A stretch of DNA of 64,000 nt from Pseudoluteimonas sp047602125. GTDB lineage: Bacteria > Pseudomonadota > Gammaproteobacteria > Xanthomonadales > Xanthomonadaceae. The notes under the pieces were generated by a model. It was not told the origin of the DNA. It saw only the letters and a program-made list of their open reading frames with translations, and did no database searches. How positions within the stretch are numbered: the stretch's first letter is position 1; each line of letters starts with the position of its first letter. The translations under genes were made by a program, and so were the position numbers. This document shows, one piece after another, positions 1 to 9,758 of this stretch. The stretch lies in contig JASGIB010000001.1 in NCBI GenBank assembly GCA_047602125.1, positions 2,170,001 to 2,234,000 on the forward strand, in the 5' to 3' direction.

Positions 1-707
1 GCGCAAGGAGCCGGCGGGCGAGAAGCGCCGCGTCGCCGGATCGTAGATTTCGATCGAATCGAGCAGTCGCCCGCGCTCCGACGAGCCGCCCACGAGCAGC
101 ACCCGCCCATCCGCAAGCAAGGTCGCGGTGTGCGACATCCGCGGCGCGCCCATGTCGGCCACGGCGATCGAGCGGCCGCTGCGCGGGTCGTAGAGTTCCG
201 CGCTCGCGCTACGCTGCATCGCGCCCGCATAACCACCTGCGACGAGTACGGTGCCGTCGTGCAATGCGGTGGCGCTGAAACCATCCCTGGCGTGCAGCAA
301 TCGACCGTGCACGGAGAAGCGATGGCTCTCGGGATCGTAGCGCTCGACGCTCGCGGTGGCGCCATCCGGCGTCCAGCCGCCGAACAGCAGGATGGAGCCA
401 TCGCGCAGCGGAACTGCGCGATGGCCGGCGCGCGCCTGCGCCAGCTTGCCGGCGCTCGCGAAGGAAGCGGTCGCCGGATCGAACAGCACGGCATCGTCGC
501 TGATGCCTTCTTCGCAACCCTGCGCATGGCAGCCGCCGGCGAGCAGCACGCTACCGTCGCGCAGCAGGGACGCGCTGTGCGCCGCGCGCGGGGAAGGCAT
601 GTCGGGCAGGGCGCGCGACGAGACGGGTCGTTCGACGCGGGCAACGACCGGAGCGGCGGCCGCGAACAACAGGGCACAACCGGCCACGAGCCATGGCGGC
701 ATCCGCT

Positions 708-711
<4 letters not shown>
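1..711 (-). CDS. Secreted kelch-repeat protein, 3' end outside window
   Basis: The first 237 codons are visible; the gene runs off the left edge. A signal peptide (MKRMPPWLVAGCALLFAAAA) is followed by kelch-type repeats of about 45-50 residues, each with a DGxVLLxGG strand and a YDP motif before the next blade, so a beta-propeller outside the cytoplasm is likely. The ATG overlaps the sufB stop codon (ATGA, 708-711), so translation is probably coupled to sufB. No catalytic motif is visible. Function is unknown; a link to Fe-S assembly rests on position only. Confidence 0.8.
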
Positions 712-2162
<1,451 letters not shown>

Positions 2163-2173
2163 GCATGCGCTCC

Positions 2174-2620
2174 TCACGCCGTCGCCAGCGTGGCGGGAAT
2201 GGCGCGTGGAGCGCGGGCGGGCGGGGCGAGCATCTCCGCCAGCGTGACCTTGCGCAGCGCATCGGCGACCACGTCGTTGATGCGGCGCCAGTTGGCGCGC
2301 ACGCCGCAGGAGCTTTCGATGCCGCAAGCGCCGGCATGAACGCTGCATTCGGTCATGCCGAGCGGGCCTTCCAGTGCCTCGACGATGTCGACCAGGGTGA
2401 TGCGCGTGGCGGGACGGGCGAGGCGGTAGCCGCCGCTCGCGCCGCGGAAGGCTTCGACCAGGCCGGCCTGCGCCAGCGGTTTGAGCACCTTGGCCACGGT
2501 CGGCGCCTCGAGGCCGGCCTCCTCGGCCAGCCCGGCCGCGCTCAGCACTTCGCCGGGCCGCGCGGCGAGCACGGTCAGGACGAGGGTGGCGTAGTCGGTG
2601 AGCTTGGTGACGCGGAGCAT
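2174..2620 (-). CDS. Rrf2-family SUF system regulator (IscR-like)
   Basis: 148 residues with an N-terminal winged helix (MLRVTKLTDYATLVLTVLAA) and the three-cysteine cluster-binding loop of IscR-type Rrf2 proteins (CSVHAGACGIESSC, about residues 92-105). It is the first gene of the suf transcription unit and likely senses Fe-S status to control sufB and downstream genes; autoregulation is inferred. A good sigma70 promoter lies 28-56 nt upstream. It matches the family commonly labelled SUF system Fe-S cluster assembly regulator in Xanthomonadaceae. Confidence 0.92.
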   Translation of the reverse strand: MLRVTKLTDYATLVLTVLAARPGEVLSAAGLAEEAGLEAPTVAKVLKPLAQAGLVEAFRGASGGYRLARPATRITLVDIVEALEGPLGMTECSVHAGACGIESSCGVRANWRRINDVVADALRKVTLAEMLAPPARAPRAIPATLATA

Positions 2621-2647
2621 GGCGGGAAACCTTGAAACCGTACCGAA

Positions 2648-2676
2648 ATTGTACGCTTTCGGCCCGAACCGCTCAA
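2648..2676 (-). promoter_or_regulatory. Sigma70-type promoter of the suf operon
   Basis: Read on the minus strand, TTGAGC (2676-2671) and TACAAT (2653-2648) are separated by exactly 17 nt. The -10 lies 28 nt upstream of the regulator start codon. The spacing and hexamer matches are visible; activity and any Rrf2 operator overlap are inferred. Confidence 0.6.
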
Positions 2677-2790
2677 ATCCGCCGCCGCGCGGGCATGACA
2701 GCCATCACCCGCGATGGCTGACGGCTGCGAATGGCGCGCGCAGGCACGCTGCGGAGAATCGCTTTCGTCCCTTCCGGACCAGGAACCGCG

Positions 2791-3018
2791 ATGAGCACCC
2801 AGACCCGCAGCCCGTTCGAAACCTCCCTGCATTCGGCCGCCAGCCAGCTGGTCGAGCGTGCCGCCGCATTGCCGGCCGAAGCCGGGCGCCCGCAGGTGTT
2901 GCGCTGGCTGCTGGCGATCGGCGCGTTGTTCGTCGCCTGGCGCCTGTGGCGCGGGTTGAAGCCGTTCCTGTGGGCGCTGTTCGGGCTGTTCGCGATGCGC
3001 TGGTTCCTCGGCGGCTGA
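2791..3018 (+). CDS. Small membrane protein, 75 aa
   Basis: A short ORF with a polar N-terminal half and a hydrophobic, Trp-rich C-terminal half (LRWLLAIGALFVAWRLWRGL, then FLWALFGLFAMRWFLGG), which would form one long or two short membrane helices. The ATG at 2791 follows AGGAACC; the longer in-frame start at 2731 has no comparable ribosome site. It is convergent with the sensor kinase gene, 8 bp apart. No family was recognised. Confidence 0.6.
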   Translation: MSTQTRSPFETSLHSAASQLVERAAALPAEAGRPQVLRWLLAIGALFVAWRLWRGLKPFLWALFGLFAMRWFLGG

Positions 3019-3026
3019 AGCGGGGA

Positions 3027-4283
3027 TCAGGCATCGCGCAGCAGCAACACCGCGCGCAGTCCGCGCGGCGCGTTCGCGAGCAATTGCAGTTCGCCGTGGT
3101 GCTGGCGCGCGATGCGGTCGACGATGGCGAGCCCGAGCCCGGTGCCGCCGGCACTGCCGTCGTGCACGAACGGCTGGCGCACGCGCCTCGCGGCATCGTC
3201 GGAAATCCCGGCTCCCTGGTCGGCGACCTCGATCCGCCACGCGTCGCCGTCGCGGCGCAGCGACAGCGAGAACGTCGGTTCGCCGTGGCGCTCGGCGTTG
3301 CCGATCAGGTTTTCGATCGCGCGCAGCAAGGCCATCGGCCGGCCGCGCATGTGCGCATCCGCCGGGATCTCGGCTTCCCAGTCCTGCGCGGCGGCGGCGA
3401 GCGCATTGCGGCAGGTCGCCGCGAGGTCGACGCCTTCGACGCCTTCGTCGCGGCCGTCGCGCGCATAGGCGATGAATTGCGAGAGGATCGCGTCGATCTC
3501 GCCGATGTCGCGTTCCATGCCGTCGCGCAAATCGGGATCGGTGTCGGGCAACAGCGCCAGTGCGTACTGCACCCGGGTCAGCGGCGTGCGCAGGTCGTGC
3601 GAAATCCCCGCGAGCATGAGTAGCCTCTCGCTCGCGGCTTCGCGCACCTCGCCGCTGGCGCGCAGCAGCACCGATTGCAATTCGCGCACTTCGCGCGGCG
3701 CACCGGCCCCGCCGAGGCCGACGTCCTCGCCGCGCATCAGCGCGGGCGCCGCCGCCGCCAGTTCCTTCAACGGCTGGGTCAACCGCCGCGCGAAATACGC
3801 CGCCGCCAGCCAGACCAGCAACGCGCAACTGGCCAGCAGCAGCACCGAGAATTGACGCGCGCCCTCGCGCGTGCCCTGGGCGAAGGACACCCACAGGGGT
3901 TGCCTGGTATCGAGCTTCAGCCACAACGCGTCCCCGCGAGGACCGGGACCGGTGGCGACATCGCGGTCGCCGAGGACGTGGCGCGCGCGTTTTTCGATCA
4001 GCGAGAACCAGGGCGAATTGTTCTCCCGGACCGCATCCGGCGGCTGGGTGCGCACTTCGAACCCGCTCTTGCGCAGCGATTCGAGCGTGCGCGCCGGAGG
4101 TTGGTCGCGATCCAGCGTTTCCACCGTGCCCGCGAATGCGTCGATGCTGTGCAGCAGTTGCTCGGTCGGAGGCCTGCGGGTGAATTCGCGGCTCAGCAGC
4201 AAGGCCAATGTGCTGGTGCCGGCGAGGACCAGCACGATCACCAACACGAGTTGCGCGAAGACGCCGCGCGCGGGACGGTTCAT
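3027..4283 (-). CDS. EnvZ-like sensor histidine kinase
   Basis: 418 residues. An N-terminal membrane helix (about 8-29), a periplasmic sensor region of about 110 residues, a second helix (about 143-165), a HAMP region, a dimerisation/phosphoacceptor motif ISHDLRTPLTR with His near residue 229, and an ATPase domain with N box (ENLIGNAERHG), G1 (DQGAGI) and G2 (GGTGLGLAIV). It autophosphorylates in response to an envelope signal and passes phosphate to the adjacent regulator, whose stop codon overlaps this ATG (4280-4283). Architecture resembles EnvZ; the signal is unknown. Confidence 0.9.
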   Translation of the reverse strand: MNRPARGVFAQLVLVIVLVLAGTSTLALLLSREFTRRPPTEQLLHSIDAFAGTVETLDRDQPPARTLESLRKSGFEVRTQPPDAVRENNSPWFSLIEKRARHVLGDRDVATGPGPRGDALWLKLDTRQPLWVSFAQGTREGARQFSVLLLASCALLVWLAAAYFARRLTQPLKELAAAAPALMRGEDVGLGGAGAPREVRELQSVLLRASGEVREAASERLLMLAGISHDLRTPLTRVQYALALLPDTDPDLRDGMERDIGEIDAILSQFIAYARDGRDEGVEGVDLAATCRNALAAAAQDWEAEIPADAHMRGRPMALLRAIENLIGNAERHGEPTFSLSLRRDGDAWRIEVADQGAGISDDAARRVRQPFVHDGSAGGTGLGLAIVDRIARQHHGELQLLANAPRGLRAVLLLRDA

Positions 4284-5008
4284 GCGCCTTCCTCCGGCGG
4301 GACGAATACGTAGCCCACGCCCCAGACCGTCTGCAGCATGCGCGGTTGCTTCGGATCGTCTTCCAGCAGCTTGCGCAGGCGCGCGATGGTGACGTCGATG
4401 CTGCGTTCCATGGCCTCGTGCCCGCGGCCTCGCGCCAGGCTCATCAGGCGGTCGCGGCTGAGCGGCTGGCGCGGATGGCGCAGCAGCACCGACAGGATCG
4501 CGAATTCGCCGCCGGTGATCCGCAACGGGTCGCCGTCGCGGCTCAATTCGCGCCGGCCGAGGTCGAGCAGGAACGGGCCGAAGCGCACTTCGCCGCCATC
4601 CGCGATCGGCGCGCCGGGCGCTGGCGGCGAGCTGCGGCGCAGGATCGCGCGGATGCGCGCAAGCAGTTCGCGCGGATTGACCGGCTTGGGCAGGTAATCG
4701 TCGGCGCCGATCTCGAGCCCGACGATGCGGTCGATCTCGTCGCCCTTGGCGGTGAGCATCACCACCGGCGTCGGGTCGCTCTGGCCGCGCAAACGGCGGC
4801 AGAGGTCCAGCCCGCTGTCGCCGGGCAGCATCAGGTCGAGCACGATCAGGTCGAAATGGCCGCGGTCCAGCGCGTGCTGCATCTCGGTACCGTCGCCGAC
4901 GCCCTTCACCGCGAAGCCCTGCGATTCCAGGTAGCGCTGGAGCAGTTCGCGCAGGCGCAGGTCGTCGTCGACCAGCAGGAGCTTGGACGGGGCTGCATCG
5001 GTGGCCAT
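4280..5008 (-). CDS. ompR: OmpR-family response regulator
   Basis: 242 residues. The receiver domain has the acidic pocket (LLLVDDDLR), phospho-acceptor Asp58 in LIVLDLMLPG, and the conserved Thr and Lys (MLTAKG, LPKPV). The C-terminal winged helix ends with the recognition motif RSIDVTIARLRKLLEDDP and VWGVGYVF. It is translated just ahead of the kinase with a 4-nt overlap, so the two form one operon. Sequence style matches OmpR more than other subgroups; the regulon cannot be read here. Confidence 0.88.
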   Translation of the reverse strand: MATDAAPSKLLLVDDDLRLRELLQRYLESQGFAVKGVGDGTEMQHALDRGHFDLIVLDLMLPGDSGLDLCRRLRGQSDPTPVVMLTAKGDEIDRIVGLEIGADDYLPKPVNPRELLARIRAILRRSSPPAPGAPIADGGEVRFGPFLLDLGRRELSRDGDPLRITGGEFAILSVLLRHPRQPLSRDRLMSLARGRGHEAMERSIDVTIARLRKLLEDDPKQPRMLQTVWGVGYVFVPPEEGA

Positions 5009-5121
5009 TCAGCCACTATCGCGGTCGCCACCGCCCTTGCGCAAATGTCGGGCAGGAGGCCCCGGCCGTGATTTGTAAACAGTTGTTTCGAGTGCCGCGG
5101 CCAGACGCATCTGCTGGCACG

Positions 5122-5141
5122 CGCGGCATGCCGCGTATATC
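5122..5141. promoter_or_regulatory. 14-bp palindrome in the ompR/repeat-protein divergent region
   Basis: The 220-bp gap between the divergent regulator gene (start 5008) and the secreted repeat protein (start 5229) holds a perfect 14-bp palindrome CGCGGCATGCCGCG (5122-5135) directly followed by TATATC. It could be an operator or promoter element for the gene at 5229; this is inference. I see nothing else recognisable in the gap. Confidence 0.3.
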
Positions 5142-5228
5142 TGGCATACATCCGCGCGGCGCAAAGTGGATGCGTCGCCGCTCCCTTCCCCCGGCGGCGT
5201 CCAGTCCCACTTCCGAGGAACAGTCACC

Positions 5229-6113
5229 ATGAACACCAAGATCAAGAACAACACGGTGTTGATCGCCGCGATCCTGTTGGCTTGCGGCACCATCGCCAGC
5301 CTCGACGCCGGCGCCCGCGAACGCGGCCGCAGCGTGCAGCGCACCGGCAACGTGCACGAGGGCAGCGTTTCCAGGCAACGCGACAACGCACGCGGCGAAA
5401 GCGACCGCACCCGCGACTGGCAGCGCGACGGCCAGGGCAACGCCAGCGGTTCGACCAGCCGCGACGTGACCGGTGCGAACGGCGGCAGCGCCGAACGCCA
5501 GGGCAGCTACGAGCGCAACGCCGATGGCAGCGCGAGCCACCAGGGCAGCATGTCCGCGACCGGCAAGAACGGCGGCACCATGGAAAGCAGCGGCAGCACC
5601 ACCCGCGATGCCGATGGCAACGTCAGCGGCAGCCGCACCACCAGCGCGACCGGCAAGAACGGCGGCACCTACAACGGTTCCACCACCTGGGAAAACGGCG
5701 AAGTCACGCATACCGGCACGGTGACCGGCGCGAATGGCGGCACCTCGCAGACCAACGGCAGCTATACGCGTGGCGATGACGGCAAGTTCGACGGCAGCCG
5801 CACCACCACCGCCACCGGCGCGAAGGGCGGCACCTACAACGGCACGACCACGCTGGACGATGGCCAGGTGACCCACACCGGTACGCGAACCGGCGCAAAC
5901 GGCGGCACGATCCAGTCCGAAGGCAGCTACAGCCGTGGCGAAGACGGCAAGGTCGACGGCAGCCGCAGCAGCACCGCGACCGGCGCCAACGGCGCGACCT
6001 ACAACGGCTCGACGACCATCGATGACGGCCAGGTCACCCACACCGGCACCTGCACCAATTCCGCCGGCGAAACCGTCGATTGCCCCACCAGGTCCGATGA
6101 TGACGGCCAGTAA
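5229..6113 (+). CDS. Secreted Gly/Thr-rich protein with three 55-residue repeats
   Basis: 294 residues with a signal peptide (MNTKIKNNTVLIAAILLACG) and no recognised domain. After a polar Arg-rich linker the protein is built of degenerate units around TGxxGGTYNGxTT, VTHTGT and GSYxRGxDGKxDG. Three copies of a 55-residue unit begin at nucleotides 5631, 5796 and 5961, exactly 165 nt apart. Only two Cys residues follow the repeats, near the C-terminus (TGTCTNSAGETVDC). The ATG follows GAGGAACAG. Repeats of this type suggest an extended beta structure at the surface; function unknown. A terminator follows. Confidence 0.8.
   Translation: MNTKIKNNTVLIAAILLACGTIASLDAGARERGRSVQRTGNVHEGSVSRQRDNARGESDRTRDWQRDGQGNASGSTSRDVTGANGGSAERQGSYERNADGSASHQGSMSATGKNGGTMESSGSTTRDADGNVSGSRTTSATGKNGGTYNGSTTWENGEVTHTGTVTGANGGTSQTNGSYTRGDDGKFDGSRTTTATGAKGGTYNGTTTLDDGQVTHTGTRTGANGGTIQSEGSYSRGEDGKVDGSRSSTATGANGATYNGSTTIDDGQVTHTGTCTNSAGETVDCPTRSDDDGQ
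5631..6060 (+). repeat. In-gene tandem repeat, 165-bp period
   Basis: Three in-frame copies of a 165-bp unit, starting at 5631, 5796 and 5961, each opening with AGCCGCA and running through ACCTACAACGG and GTCACGCATAC-like blocks; the third is shorter. Shorter related units precede it from about 5460. Confidence 0.75.
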
Positions 6114-6142
6114 GCAGTAGCCGAAACGCAACGCTGAAGCAG

Positions 6143-6176
6143 CGAGGGCGCCATGGATGGCGCCCTCGTTCGTTTC
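6143..6176 (+). terminator. Rho-independent terminator after the repeat protein
   Basis: Stem CGAGGGCGCCA with loop TGGA and the exact complement TGGCGCCCTCG, 29 nt past the stop, followed by GTTCGTTTC. The T tract is short but the stem is strong. Confidence 0.65.
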
Positions 6177-6201
6177 GGCGTGGGGAATCGGATCGGTGCG
6201 T

Positions 6202-6738
6202 TCAACCCGCGGCGGATGCGGGCGTCGCCGGTGGCGGCAGCACCATTTGCATGTAGGGCACGGGCGGCTGTTGGCCCGGCGGCAGGTAGTCCGGAGCCTT
6301 TTCCCCGGCAGGGCCGAGTGAACGGACGAAGCGGTACAAGGCCCTGCGGTCGTCTTCGCTCATCGCGCGCACGTTGTAGTCCGGCATGATCGGGCGCGTG
6401 TGCAGGTCGGCCGAATACTGCAGCCATGTCGCCTCGTCCATGTCCGCGAGCTTCAGCCGCAGATTGGCGGCATAGGTGGTGCCCCAGGGGCCGTTGAAGC
6501 CGAGCGGCGAGCCGACCAGCCATTGCTGCTTCGGCACATCGCCGCCCTTCTCGCCGTAGCCGGGCGTATGGCAATCGTTGCAACCCCCGATTTTCACGAG
6601 GTATTCGCCCCGGGCGACGAGATCGGCGCCGCTGGCGGCGGGCGGCGGCGCCGCGTCCGGCGAAGCGGTGGTGGCCGAACAGCCGGCGAGGGCGAGGCCC
6701 GTGGCCAGCAGGGCGGGGCGGAGGAATTCGTGGCGCAT
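6202..6738 (-). CDS. Cytochrome c-type lipoprotein
   Basis: 178 residues. The lipobox LAGC near residue 20 predicts export and lipidation. A single haem-binding site CNDCH lies near residue 54, and Met residues in the later half could give the sixth ligand. It resembles mono-haem cytochrome c proteins that pass electrons in the periplasm, but the partner is not shown by the neighbours. The Pro-rich C-terminus (PPGQQPPVPYMQMVLPPP) is unusual. It is divergent from the SET-domain gene. Confidence 0.8.
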   Translation of the reverse strand: MRHEFLRPALLATGLALAGCSATTASPDAAPPPAASGADLVARGEYLVKIGGCNDCHTPGYGEKGGDVPKQQWLVGSPLGFNGPWGTTYAANLRLKLADMDEATWLQYSADLHTRPIMPDYNVRAMSEDDRRALYRFVRSLGPAGEKAPDYLPPGQQPPVPYMQMVLPPPATPASAAG

Positions 6739-6799
6739 GGTCGTGTGTCGTCGGGGGGAAAGTCCGTTTCACGCAACAAGGGGCGCCGGGAGGACAGCG

Positions 6800-6828
6800 G
6801 TGACGTATGCCGTGGCATCGGCCACAAT
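6800..6828 (+). promoter_or_regulatory. Possible promoter of the SET-domain gene
   Basis: GTGACG (6800-6805), a 17-nt spacer and CACAAT (6823-6828) lie 35 nt before the start codon. Both hexamers are moderate matches; the spacing is ideal. Confidence 0.4.
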
Positions 6829-6862
6829 GACTTTCCGCACCCCACAGTCGAGAACGCAAGCG

Positions 6863-7348
6863 ATGCCGAAGCCGAAGTCCAAGCCCAAGAAGATCGAAGC
6901 GCGGCTGTCCCCGATCCACGGCAATGGCGTGTTCGCCACCGAAGCGATCGCGAAGGGCGAGCGCATCGTCCGCTACAAGGGCAAGTTGCGCACCCACGAG
7001 GAAGTGGACGAGGAATACGGCGACGAGGACGAGAACGGCCATACCTTCCTGTTCACGCTCAACGACGACTACGTGATCGACGCCAACGTCGACGGCAACG
7101 TCGCGCGCTGGATCAACCACAGCTGCAAGCCGAACTGCGAATCCGAGATCGAGGAAAACGCCAAGGGCAAGCGCCACAAGGACAAGGTGTTCATCCATGC
7201 CCTGCGCGACATCAAGCCCGGCGAGGAACTCACCTATAACTACGGCATCGTCCTCGACGAACCGCACACCGCGAAGGTGAAAAAGCTCTGGGCGTGCAAG
7301 TGCGGCGCCAAGAACTGCACAGGAACGATGCTGCAACCCAAGCGCTGA
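6863..7348 (+). CDS. SET-domain protein-lysine methyltransferase
   Basis: 161 residues, a stand-alone SET plus post-SET protein. Visible motifs: the N-terminal SET strand SPIHGNGVFATEAIAKGERI, the AdoMet and pseudoknot motif WINHSCKPNCE, the catalytic Tyr motif GEELTYNYG, and the zinc-binding post-SET CKCGAKNCTG. It should transfer methyl groups from AdoMet to lysine side chains. Start at 6863 chosen because homology begins right after the basic stretch MPKPKSKPKKIEARL. Bacterial SET proteins of this compact type occur in Xanthomonadaceae; the substrate is unknown. Confidence 0.9.
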   Translation: MPKPKSKPKKIEARLSPIHGNGVFATEAIAKGERIVRYKGKLRTHEEVDEEYGDEDENGHTFLFTLNDDYVIDANVDGNVARWINHSCKPNCESEIEENAKGKRHKDKVFIHALRDIKPGEELTYNYGIVLDEPHTAKVKKLWACKCGAKNCTGTMLQPKR

Positions 7349-7484
7349 CGCGCGGCGCGGTCTTCTTGCGGCGGCGGAGGTCGAATCGCCGCCGAAGGTT
7401 TGCATGACTTCCGACAGTCGGGCGGCGTGCGCGCCCGCGTTACCGTGCGCGCCGTCGGGATCGGGATCCCGCGGGAATCCGCGC

Positions 7485-9755
7485 ATGCGCCTCGCACGAA
7501 CCAGCCTCGCACTGTTGCTGTCGTTGTTGTCCGCGCCTGCGTGGGCGATCGACGTCGACGGGCGCATCGATCCCGCCGAATGGCAGGGCGCGCAACACGT
7601 CACCGACTTCCGCCAGGTGCAGCCGCTGACGCGCGAGCCCGGATCGCAGCCGACGGATGCCTGGATCCTCGCCACGCCCGAGGGACTCGCGATCGGCTTC
7701 CGTTCGACCGAACCGGCGAGCATCCCGCGCACCCGCGAAAGCGCGCAGCGCGACGTCGGCGCGCAGGCCGACCGGGTCAACCTCTACGTCGACTTCGACG
7801 GCGAAGGGCGCACCGGCTACAACTTCACCGTGCTGCTCTCCGACAGCATCGTCGACAGCACGATCACCAACGAGAACCAGTTCGCCACCGACTGGGACGG
7901 CAACTGGAAGCACGCGGTGAGCGAGGACGCCGAGGGATGGAGCGCGGAGATGCTCATCCCCTGGTACATCGCGCCGATGCAGGCGGGAAGCGGCGGCAAG
8001 CGCACCATCGGCATCGAGCTCGACCGGGTGATCGGCGCCACCGGCGAACGCATGGCGTGGCCCGCGGTGTCGTTCCAGGAACAGCGCTTCCTGTCGGTGC
8101 TGGCCAAGGTCGAGGTGCCCGAATACAGCCAGTCGCTGCTGGCGATCACGCCCTACGTGTCCGGGCTGTACGACAACATCGACGGCAGCGCGCATTTCGA
8201 CGGCGGCGTCGACCTGTTCTGGAAGCCGAACAACCGCTTCCAGCTGAGCGCGACCCTGAACCCGGACTTCGGCCAGGTGGAAAGCGACCAGCTGGTGGTG
8301 AACTTCAGCGCCACCGAAACCTTCTTCAGCGACAAGCGCCCGTTCTTCACCGAGAACCAGGCGTTCTTCGACATGCCATTCGGTTCGCTCAACAACAACA
8401 GCCGCCTGCTGTACACGCGCCGCGTCGGCGGACCCGCGGACGACGGCAACGGTTCCGGCGACGTCACCGCCGCGGTCAAGCTCAACGGAAGTGCGGGCGG
8501 ATTCAACTACGGCGTGTTCGCCGCCACCGAAGCCGACGAGGCCGGCCGCGATTTCTACGCGATGCGCGCGACCCGCGACTTCGACACGCAGGGCGTCGGC
8601 GCCATGTTCACCCGGGTCGTGCGCCCGTTCCTCGACCGCGAAGCCGACGTCTACGAATTCGACCATCGCTGGACCCCGAACCCCAGGTTGTCGGTGCGGA
8701 CGACGCTGGTCGGCAGCGACATCCGCCAGGCCGGCGACAACGAGCAGGACAGCGGCGGGCAGCTGAAGGTCGACTACGACCATGGCAACGGCTGGCGCCA
8801 GCAGGCCTACCTGCTGCATTCGGGCGATGGCCTGCAGCTCAACGATTTCGGCTACCTGGACCGCAACGACTTCAATTACCTGCGCTACCAGGTCGCCTAC
8901 CGCGCCACCGATTTCGCCGCGGACTCCGCTTATTCCGCCCGCGACTGGCGCTATGCCATTTCCCGCCGCAACAACGACCACGGCGTGGTCATCGCCGATG
9001 CGTGGGCGCTCGACCTGCTCAGCGACCGCCGCGACGGCGGCAACGACTTCTTCGAAATCGCGGGCTTCACGCCGGGCCACGACGACCTGATCACGCGCGG
9101 CAACGGCGTGGTCGATGTCCCCGCCAGGTTCTACCTGTACTTCGAGCGCTTCACCCCGCGCAAGGACCGCTGGTCGATGTACTGGAACGTGCGCTACGCG
9201 GCGGAAGGCCTCGCCGGGCCGGCGCATGGCCTGCTGTCGTTCGACCTCAACCCCACCTATTTCGTCAACGACAACCTCAGTTTCTACGGCGAATTCTTCG
9301 CGCAGCATAATCCGGACTGGTTGCTGTGGTGCCCCGTCGGCGGCGGTCCGTGCGCGGGGCAGGGCGGGCGCGACCTGCTCGGCACCTATCGCGCGAGCCT
9401 GCTGCAGCTCAACGGCGGCATGCAGTGGATCATCGACGCGAAGCAGGAATTGCGGATCAAGCTGGAAACCATCGCCCTCGACGCGCATGCCGTGCAGGGC
9501 TGGGACCTGGCCGCGAACGGCGAGCCGCAGCGCGTCGGCGACGGCCTCAACGATTTCAGCCTGCGCAACCTCGGCTTCCAGATCCGCTATCGCTACGAGC
9601 TCGCGCCGTTGTCGAACCTCTACATCGCCTACGTGCGCGGCGGCTTCGGGTTCCAGGACGAATCACGGCAAGTCGGCGGCCTGCTCGGCGATGCGTTCTC
9701 GCTGCGCGACGACGAACAGTTGTTCGTGAAGCTCAGCTACCGCTTCGAGCTGTAG
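7485..9755 (+). CDS. DUF5916/CBM9-like outer-membrane protein
   Basis: 756 residues with a signal peptide (MRLARTSLALLLSLLSAPAWA). The N-terminal part (about 22-200) looks like a carbohydrate-binding family 9-like domain (DVDGRIDPAEWQGAQ). It is followed by the DUF5916 region with the LNPDFGQVESDQLVVNFSA and TFFSDKRPFFTENQ blocks and a long C-terminal stretch of alternating aromatic beta strands ending in LSYRFEL, as in outer-membrane barrels. Likely a secreted or outer-membrane binding protein. No enzyme activity is established for the family. Confidence 0.82.
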   Translation: MRLARTSLALLLSLLSAPAWAIDVDGRIDPAEWQGAQHVTDFRQVQPLTREPGSQPTDAWILATPEGLAIGFRSTEPASIPRTRESAQRDVGAQADRVNLYVDFDGEGRTGYNFTVLLSDSIVDSTITNENQFATDWDGNWKHAVSEDAEGWSAEMLIPWYIAPMQAGSGGKRTIGIELDRVIGATGERMAWPAVSFQEQRFLSVLAKVEVPEYSQSLLAITPYVSGLYDNIDGSAHFDGGVDLFWKPNNRFQLSATLNPDFGQVESDQLVVNFSATETFFSDKRPFFTENQAFFDMPFGSLNNNSRLLYTRRVGGPADDGNGSGDVTAAVKLNGSAGGFNYGVFAATEADEAGRDFYAMRATRDFDTQGVGAMFTRVVRPFLDREADVYEFDHRWTPNPRLSVRTTLVGSDIRQAGDNEQDSGGQLKVDYDHGNGWRQQAYLLHSGDGLQLNDFGYLDRNDFNYLRYQVAYRATDFAADSAYSARDWRYAISRRNNDHGVVIADAWALDLLSDRRDGGNDFFEIAGFTPGHDDLITRGNGVVDVPARFYLYFERFTPRKDRWSMYWNVRYAAEGLAGPAHGLLSFDLNPTYFVNDNLSFYGEFFAQHNPDWLLWCPVGGGPCAGQGGRDLLGTYRASLLQLNGGMQWIIDAKQELRIKLETIALDAHAVQGWDLAANGEPQRVGDGLNDFSLRNLGFQIRYRYELAPLSNLYIAYVRGGFGFQDESRQVGGLLGDAFSLRDDEQLFVKLSYRFEL

Positions 9756-9758
9756 CGC

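Noticed and set aside
5016..6131. A Gly/Ala-rich 371-codon minus-strand frame opposite the repeat protein
   Set aside because: It mirrors the repeat units of the plus-strand gene, which has a signal peptide and ribosome site.
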